Source: Anoplolepis gracilipes (lineage: Eukaryota > Arthropoda > Insecta > Hymenoptera > Formicidae). From it: a stretch of 64,000 nucleotides of DNA. A program made the position numbers and the translations under genes. Every line of letters starts with the position of its first letter. The first letter of the stretch is position 1. The stretch covers positions 20,534,501 through 20,598,500 of the forward strand of contig NC_132971.1 of the NCBI RefSeq assembly GCF_047496725.1. The letters run 5' to 3'. A model generated the notes under the pieces. The model saw nothing but the letters and a program-made list of their open reading frames with translations. It did not search any database and was not told where the DNA came from. Below, piece by piece: positions 15,428 through 25,037 of the stretch.

Positions 15428-15879
15428 TTATTTTTATTTCTCTTCTTAACATTTATTCTTGCAAGGTTGAGTTCTTGCATCATAGCGAAAAGAAACGTGT
15501 GGAACGCGATACTATGAGGGGGCTACGTGGCACAATTAAAATACTGGCAGTGGATCTCCGTTCCACTTAGTATCGCGGAATTACGAGACGTAAAAAGCTA
15601 ATTCTCTACTTTTACGGGGTACGTGCTCGACGGTATGACCGGGACGGGGGACGGCCTCATAGACATGCAGGTCCCGAACGCGCAGAGCGACCGCTGTGTA
15701 TACCGAATTCGAATCAATTGATTGGCTGTTGATTGGAAATTGAATTAGATCGGAATGTGCGTGTCTGCGTTGCGAGGGCCTCGGCGGACGAGCAAGGGTA
15801 GAATGGTGGTGGCTGCCGCTGGTTATGCGTCGTTGATGCTGATGGCGGCGGTGGCAGCAGCAGCGACGAAGAGAAGCGT

Positions 15880-15914
<35 letters not shown>

Positions 15915-18900
15915 GGTGGTTACGAAAAGAGGGGAGAAGCGGCGCGGTCGCTTCTGCCTTTGCTATGCGTTCGGAATATCAATGACAACCACTTTTCGCC
16001 GGACAGCGGAGCAAATCCACGCCGCGCACTTCGCAAAACCACCCGCGTTGGGGACCCGCTCTCCTTTTCATCGCGCGATTTGCCCCGCTTGACGACACAA
16101 ACAAAACCTAGACGACTAACTGCCAGCTGCTTATAATGACGGGAATGAGGAGTTGTGTATTTTGATTAAAATTTTTCATTTTGAGAAAAAAAAAAAAAAA
16201 AAAAAAAAAGAAACACCAATGAGTGCCAGTATCATCGAGCTGTCATTTAAAATACTGCAAACTAGTATTTATCAGCGACAGTGCATAGCTAAATATAAGG
16301 GTTGTAGGAACACGCGTACGATGCAGTAACCACGTCACGTTGTCACATCCCCGTCGTCCTACCGCGGGACGCGCTACCCGACGAGGACCGCATAAATAAA
16401 CCCAGGTTTACGACGGCGACGTAGGGCGACGTGTAAGAGAACGAAAACGAGAGCTCTGCGTTTCTCTTCTCTTCCCCGTTCCATTTCTCTCGCTCATCGC
16501 GTGACGAGGAGGAGACCTCAGGGAAGCTCGTAAAGCTCGTCCTTGCGGTCATCTCGCGCGTCTTATATCCTCTGCCTCGTCTCTTCCGTTCTTTAAAAGT
16601 AATTTCCTTCTCTTCTACCGGAGGACTACCGAACGGTGTTTGCTATATCGACGTGCTACATCTTCGTCGATCATGCGTTCGTCAAGTACGAAATGTTGAT
16701 TCTTTTATACGTTTGCGTATCAAAAATCAATTTAGGAGACACGAGGATAAATAAATCACGGAATGTTATGTCGATCGGCATACATGTCAAGAAAGTATTT
16801 CGATGTTTCGAACTATACGGTACATAAAAAAAAGTATCTCACTTAGATCTCTACCACGTGTATCTGTTCTTAGCAGGAGTTCTTAGTCCACGGCCACTTT
16901 ATACATCACCTTCACCCTCGAGCGACCCCTGCGCGTTTGCCCCTGCACCGCGCGGGTAATTCGTTTGAGTTAGACGAGCCAACCAGCTACTAAAAATGTA
17001 TATTTTATGTTCGCAGGCCGACATAGCTGTTCTGAATGACCGCAAGACTGCGATGCTCGCGTTGAATGTCTCCGCGCATCGACTGATCACCGATCTCGGT
17101 GCTTCGGCGCCCTTAATCTGCACAGCCCTCAAGGACGATGTGGCGGATCTTTATAGGATATACGACGAGACCTTGCAAAAGTGAGTGATCAATTTTGCAC
17201 ATTTTATATCACTTAACTTTCTTAAATCAATTTTTGAGAATAAAACAAAAGAGCTTGTATATAAACTGTATTCTACTTAAATTGTAAACTACACGTTTAT
17301 ATCGCTTTACTTTGATTGTTTTATCAACGTACAAATTTAATCAATTAGAAATTCCTCTTCATGAATAAAAGCCTATTAATACATGACGCGATGTGGATTT
17401 TGGAGAAATTACGCTACATTAATACGAGAAATGGTTCGATAGTTTCCTTGATTAATTTGGAGTATATCTTAACTACGGGGTTCAATGTTTTATATCCCGT
17501 ACAGAATAGTCGGTACTGGATCATTGGCTGGCCGTTTGCCGGCCGACGTGTGACGTTAGGCAAATATTTTGAGAGGTAATGAAGCCACCAAAGCAAACAG
17601 CGGAAACCGAGAGCGGCATAGGTACCGCCAGTAAGGGCTCTTCTCGTTGGGATTTTGACCCGTGTCGCGGGATTACTAGCTTTAACGGAGATCGCGTTTA
17701 ATCACGGACCTTTTCTACGTGACGGCTCCGACAGAAAAGCGAACCGATCGGCATTCAAAGGGTCAATGCAATATTCAATTCTCTACGATATTTTTTTTTT
17801 ATCAACCTTATCGATTTTTTATTGGCATGGAATATAAATTATACATCTTTTTATTTCTTTTATAAATAATTTTTTAACTATAAATTTCTATTTTCATCTA
17901 TACATAATTAGTTTTAATTTTTAAAAATGTAAGTAATTTTAATTTACAAATTAGCCATCTCTATATGTATATAAAAATATTTAATATTATCGAAATTAAT
18001 TTAGTCATAAGAAATTTTTTAAAAGTCTGCGATTCTTTATGATTGTTTAATCACATAAATTATTAACTGTCTTAAAAAATGATATAATATTTTTGCAATG
18101 ATACTTGCAATAAGCAAAGAATAGTTAGCGCGATCATTACAACCCCCTCTTAATTTCCATATGAGCACTCGAGTCCCCTTTTTGATAGGGGTTTAGGCCA
18201 TTCAAAGGGGTTTACCACTGACCCATTGGGGTTTGCAGAGGTCAATCCTATCCCTACGTTTGGTATGGAGAGACACTTCTATTCTTGTGGCGGGAGATGA
18301 TTTCCACAAAGAATAGTTATCGAACCTTTTGAATTATTCGCACAATTAATGGATAATTTATTAACAAATGAAAAAAAAATACTATATAAAATTGTTATCA
18401 ACTTTGTAAAAATATCCGTATTTGATAAACTTATCAACTTTTCACCTTTCTGACGAATACGCCAATGCGGGAAAGAGACAAAATCAGCCTTCTTCGATTC
18501 ATTCCTACATTCGCTAGGGACGTTGAGATTGACCTGGAATAAAGTGTTTTTATTTGCCGATAGTGCCGGAGGGAGGGCCCACTAATAATTCGACGTCTTA
18601 ATGTTTACAGAACGGCTTTACCCTCTTTCCGTTTTTTATTGTATTGACTTGCATGATTTTTCTGCACAAATTTGCTTCGCGTTCTTTATATTCACCCTTT
18701 CAGAAATAATGAATAATTCATATGAAATAAACGAAATAAAGAAAAAGAGATTTTTTTTTCTCTCTGTCTCTGTCAAAGTGTTAACATTTTTTTTAAATAT
18801 TATGTCGTGTACATTATATTGATATTTTAAATATCTATAGTGTGACGCGAAGAAAGCCGTATAATCATTACAGTAAAATAGCTTTGCAATGTGGCGCAGT

Positions 18901-19268
18901 TTATAAATGTGCGCATCGGCACTTTTCTTTTCAGATGTAATCAGCAGCTGCGCGCCTTGCAAGATGTACAACAGTTCGGTACATGCTTGGCCGAACTCCA
19001 ATCCGCTCTGCAGAGGGACAAAGAATCTTTGGCGGTCTTGGACGTAGCCCTGCAAGCGGGTGCCACTCCGAGAATCGCTTCCTCCGTCAGTCACTTTGCC
19101 CGGCTTCTGTCCGAGAGACAAGACATCAATTGTCAGGTATTGTTTCCGCGATTAAAAATCTTTAATCTATTTAATTGAATAATTATTATAATAGAATTTT
19201 GTGTGCGTATAGTAATCATTTTTCAAAGTTTTAAAGAATTTTTGAGTTACATTTCGCCGTTTTTTTTT

Positions 19269-19302
<34 letters not shown>

Positions 19303-21993
19303 TGCAAATCATTTTTATCGAATACTTTCGTAGCTCACGATATTTCTCAACACGCCCAGGATTAAAGTTAGCAAACTACGAAATCTTTCCCAAATCGTTT
19401 GTCAGATATCCCCATCGCGTTCTTGATTTTCAATCGGTTAGATGGCTGTTAGCAATTATTCAAGGCCGAGTGGATGGGGTAACGGTTCCCAGAGGTATCG
19501 CTTGTGTGCATAAAACCATTTCCCCGCATAGATTGGGAGAGTCGCGGGTCCCAGGGATGTAACTTACCTAAAGGAAAGCGAGATTATAATGCGGATTGTA
19601 TATCCCGTATTTCCGATACGTCACGCTAAATCGCTTCGCAAATTGCGTTCCTTGGATTACGCGGTACAGATTTGCCGTGAAGATATCGTATCGACCTTCT
19701 CCTTCTTTCGATTAGCACATATGCTATTAAGCAATAAAATCATATCTTGCTCGAATCATATCGTGCCATCAAATTTATTATATCCGACGATGCTTTAAAA
19801 ATGTATGCAAATCTCTAGTTTTTTGTTTTATCATTTAAATTGTGCCAAGCTGTGTTAAAATCATTTAGAAAATAAAAATTACACATACACGAGAGTGTAT
19901 ATACATATTGTCTTACATATACACATATGACGCCCGTCAAGACATAAATCTTCGACTAGCCTGAACATGCTCGAGGTTACTCGAAGGAGGAAAAAGAAGA
20001 AGGGGGCCAGGTCGGAAGGGTACGTTTGACAGATGATACTTGTCGATATCGCGTCTCCGTTAAACGCCATCACATCCCCCTATTTCCACCATATCCGTCT
20101 TTAATTTGCATATAAAGTAAATCTCTTGGCAAGCCCGTTTTACGTTGGGTTCTTTGCTTTATGGACGTAAAGGAGAATAGTTGAAGGTGCAGCGAACGGT
20201 GGTAGGTCCGCGACCGCGATTTTCGATCGACCTGCCCGTTTACCTTGTCGGGAAGATGTATACTGTTCGGTTTTTTTTAGAGATTCGCGTATCTAAGACG
20301 CTCTTCGTGTAATATCGAATCATGCACCGTTCGAATATTTATAATTGTATAACATTATTAATAGTACGAGAATTAAATAATAATTTATAACACACCTAAT
20401 ACAAAATTGCGACTTGGATAATATTGTTAATTAATTATCTTGAAAATTAACTTTTTTTTTTTTTTTTTTGTTATAAAACGATTATTGGTACGAGATATAA
20501 TATTGTTCTATCTATAAGAGGATATTTTTGACAGCTTGTACCTGACTTTGTTCTCGACGCCGACGTATCGGTTGTAGGTGCTTCATAACAATTTCCAATT
20601 GTCCCTATGCTCATTTCGCCTGTCAAGAAGACTTACGACTCGCGACACAATACTCTCTCACCAATAATAGGAGCCTTTCCTTTCGTCTCGTTTCTTCTCC
20701 TTTCCATGTGTATCGCGTCTATATTTTAACGTATTCAAACTCCCGTCAAGGCGGTATAATCCGGAAAGTTCTTAGTCTTGCCGATCTACAGCACTCGAGG
20801 GAATAATTTCATGCACTTGACATTACGCTTCTCCTTTTTTCTCTCTCTTTGTTCCTCTCTTCTTCCATCTTCCTCTTGCGACAGTCTTCTCGACTTTACC
20901 TATCCCTCGTCCCCCCCCCCCCCTCCCCTCCCCTCCCTTCTCCAACCATCCCTGCTTCTGAGAGCCGAAGAAGAGGGAAGGCTACGATAAAGCACTCGAC
21001 ATTATAGTCTTTCCTTTCCTTGTAACGTTACAATTCTTTATTTCCTTGCGCTTTTATCTCCGAGACAGCGGCGCGATGATAAATTGTTAAATTATAACAA
21101 TATTTTATAAAAATGTGATTTGTATTTGAATCGCGTGCATATTTTTATCTGAAATCGTCAAAACTAATAGAAGCGCGTGACGAGTCCGGGTCGACAGCAA
21201 GTTTACAAGCCGCAAAAAAATCCATAAGTTTTGATAGGTAGTAAATAAAATATTAGCCGCTGCTGTGTAGGAAGCGGAGGAGATAAGTTTCGGCGCCGGG
21301 ATACACAGCGAGTCCGAGTTGCTGTCGAGGGTGTTGGCCATCTCAGAGCCAGCGGCTCCCTAGGGACCTCCGATCGTTAATCGCCCGAACGATTCCCTTT
21401 CGCGTCACGTACGGGAATGGCCCGTGGAATCAGCGTAAAAATACAAATTTAATATCAGCCGTTGTGGGAGGGAGGGGGGTGGAAACGAGAGAGGCTGTCC
21501 GGTCTACGACACGGACTACGCTTGTAGTCTGTGTCGTCACCAAAAATTCTCTCTTGCTACGCGAACAAGAGTTCATCAATCGCGCACTTTTTGATTCTCT
21601 ATTTGTATAACAGTAGCTATTTAATAAATACTATTTCAAGATATGTTTTCGAACAAGATTTTTTGCATTTTTTTTCATCGTTTCAATAATACATATACAG
21701 TTATACTTGTACAAATAATTTCGTGGAATTTCACGTTTTTTTTTTTTTTTTTTTTTTCGTTCTTGTGGCTTTTCCGGATTTTACGTCAGCAGATAAATAA
21801 GTCGATTTTTTTGCGGTTTAAGCGAGATATTTTACATCTTGTTGCATAATATATTATATATATGTACATATGTACATATGTTTCGCGAATGTAACCGGAA
21901 ATAAGAAGTTGCTTGCAGTTTTCTCGCGCGTGATTGGTCTTTCGGACCAGCGTGGATTCCGTCTCGACTCACTTCGTACCTACTATCTGTTAT

Positions 21994-22041
<48 letters not shown>

Positions 22042-25004
22042 ACCGACTTATATATAGGTTAGGTTGAAGGTTGCTACTTGGTATGCGGATCGCGCTTTTC
22101 ATTACCGGAGGCTCGTTCCCTCCGTCTCTCCACCGTTGCAAACAGCCTAAACCTACCCTTTCTTCCACACAGCCACCCTTCTTCTCTCTCTTTCTCTCGG
22201 CTGTCTGTCTACTATTCGACCGCTACCACTGGCATTCTCGCCAGTATTCGCGCCATGCTGTCGCTCTTTCATAGTACAAACGTATCTGATCCAAGACGCA
22301 TATTTCTCTTGCGAAAATATATAGTGATTTATTCTTTATTCATTTATACGTGAGAAAATGGGAGAGGGAAAATCGTGCCGATAAAAAAATTCGAACAGAT
22401 CTCGGAACCTTGTACGTTCGCAGTGGTTATCGTGAAAATCGTATATGCAAATCTTTCGAAACGTTGGCTGACGTATCGCGATCAATTTAGCATCTAACCG
22501 TCTCTCTGCGTTATTCTCGCCTTTCCACCTTACACCCTCGTCTCTTTTTACCTTCTCCCTCTCTCTTCTCTTTCCATTCTCTATATAATCGTCTTATACG
22601 CTTTTCGATGCCCTCCGGTGATGCGCAAGAGTGGATTATACAATATTCGATATCGTGTCCTCTCCCGGGTATACCCGCACTTATCGGAATCTCGCGATCC
22701 GTCGTACCTTGCCGTTTCATTGTAAAATCTGCCTGTAAGATTCCTTTTTAAGATTTACTACTTTTACGATTGATACAGCTAAATGTTGCGCTAATTAGTT
22801 AGAAACTGCACTTTTCATACATTAATACCCGTATTCATAGTCCTTCCTTATCTTAAGGGTAGAGGAAACCTCCGTGAAGGATTTCTTGAATATCCGGCCT
22901 CCTTATTTCATAGATGGATCTCGAGTCTTTCTTCTAAAAGGAAAGACTATTTTAAGGATTTTTATTAGTGATTTTTATAACAGCACCGTTTTATGGTATC
23001 CGCAACTAATTTCAACTGTATGCAAACTTTCTTGAATTTAATGATTATTTAAATAATAATTAATAATATTAATAATAATTAATAATTAATTTAATAATTT
23101 AATATATATTAATCTACATTTTCATTCTGAAATCCCTCGTCAGAATCATTTAAAAATTCGTTGATCCGTCATATATGAATAGAAGGATTGAAAACTTTCA
23201 ATTTGAATAACGCCACAAATTGAAATGTGACAGCTACACTAACAGACGACAGCTAACTTTTTTAAAGATATATTTTGCGCAGATATTATCTGCTAAAAAA
23301 AAGTCGAATCTCTTCCTTAAGGAAGCTCGTAGTAACCTTTCTTGAAATAAGGGAGCCAATAAGATTCCTTATTTGGTCAAGGAAGGTTTATGAAACGTGG
23401 AATGAGGAACAAGAAATCCTTATTCCTCAAGGAAGGACTATGAATACGAGTATAGATCTTATTATTTAATATTTGTTGAACAAAGATTGTTAACTATCCG
23501 CGCTTCGTGATTGTCATGTTTCAGAATGACGCGGTGCTGAATGACACGACGACGGAGGAGGTGCACTGCGTAAAATTTGCCGTTACTTCGGCGAGCAATC
23601 TTACGCAGGAGGGCGGATCCCTCTCCGACAGCGGCATCTCCGACGGAAGCGGAAGCGAGCAGGAGCTGAGCAAGCGCGAGCACAGGTTAGCGAATCTTCG
23701 CAGAATAACGCGTAGCTTAGAGGCACAACTGGCGCCGGGTAACAAGGCCCTGGTCGAACTGCGGAAGAGGATCGAGGACGCGGAGAGCGAGCTGCGCGAT
23801 TTGCAAAAGCAGTGCCGGGAGCTCATTGTACGCACGGCTGCGGCGAGCATGGACGCGCGTGCCACCAAGCGAACGGCAGCCAACCAGATTCATTATCCTG
23901 TTGAGTAAGTAGTAACAACTGTTGTCGTCGATTTTTATCGATTTTTATCATACATATCTCGGATGCAACGTTGGACCGTTATAAGAAAAGCGCTCGGTTG
24001 TTTTCCTTTACGACGAGCCACAAAGGAACTTGTTTACTTTGCAACAACTTTCCCTTCGAGTTTGAACACTGAAAGTGTCGGTCAGATATTTAGAAAAAGG
24101 CTCTGGGAGACCGAAAGATCTTTCTTATGATGATCCGATATCATACCTCCAAATTTTATCCAACAAGATTATTATTTTATAAAGATTACGCGTGAAAACA
24201 TAAACGATATTATTCTAAGGATCGAATAATTAATATTGCATTATTGTATGAGACGACAATCGAATCGAATCGGATAAACGAGTATGCCCGCCAAAATTTA
24301 TTGAAGTATTTGAGAATGAGACTTCGCGCGGGATTAAGAAACGCCTTCTTCTCGCTCGCATTCCATTTGCATAACGTCGAAATGGGAAGTGAAGAATGAA
24401 GGCGACTATTTAGATGTGGGGACGCGCGAGGTCGTTGGTCCATAGCGCCAGACATTAGGCGGCTACTCATTTGAATATAAGAACTTTGCCGAGCAAGAGA
24501 CTGTGCATCTCGTCTCTTATGATTATGCACATCTTAAAATATAAAAAAAAAAATTTAGACGATAAAATGAATTGCAGTTTTCTTCATAAGCTACGCCATT
24601 TTCCGTAATTTTTTGCATTCCTCCGGACTTCTAATACTCGGCAATATTATTATACCAGAAAAATACGCGTTATATCGTAGCGATCATCAATGTTGATTAA
24701 AAAACGATAATGGTTATAATTCAAATGATTCGAAAGTGAATTAAATAACGCACTGTTCCACCGCGCAGAAACTCAGTGGAGAGCATGGAGTTTTTTTTTT
24801 TTTTATCACTTCTCTCATTCGACAAATACAATCTTATGCGTTGTTCGTCAACTCAATTACTTGAGATTCCAATTATCACTACGGCGCGTATCTTATTTAA
24901 CTTTGTTTTAAGGATGTTTTTATAGCCCCGTTCAATCACCGCTCGGTGGTGGTGATAATAGGTTTAGTTTTCACGGGCGTGAAGCATCTGCCACACCAAG
25001 TCGT

Positions 25005-25037
<33 letters not shown>

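Noticed and set aside
15635..15721. 28-codon ATG frame (MTGTGDGLIDMQVPNAQS...) in a klar intron
   Set aside because: Looks coding by eye, but no donor with a phase matching the next exons was found. Recorded only as a candidate for transcript checks.
18188..18235. GGGGTTTAGG as a telomere-like (TTAGG) repeat
   Set aside because: Only a single TTAGG-like word and no tandem array; irregular spacing, so it is not telomeric.
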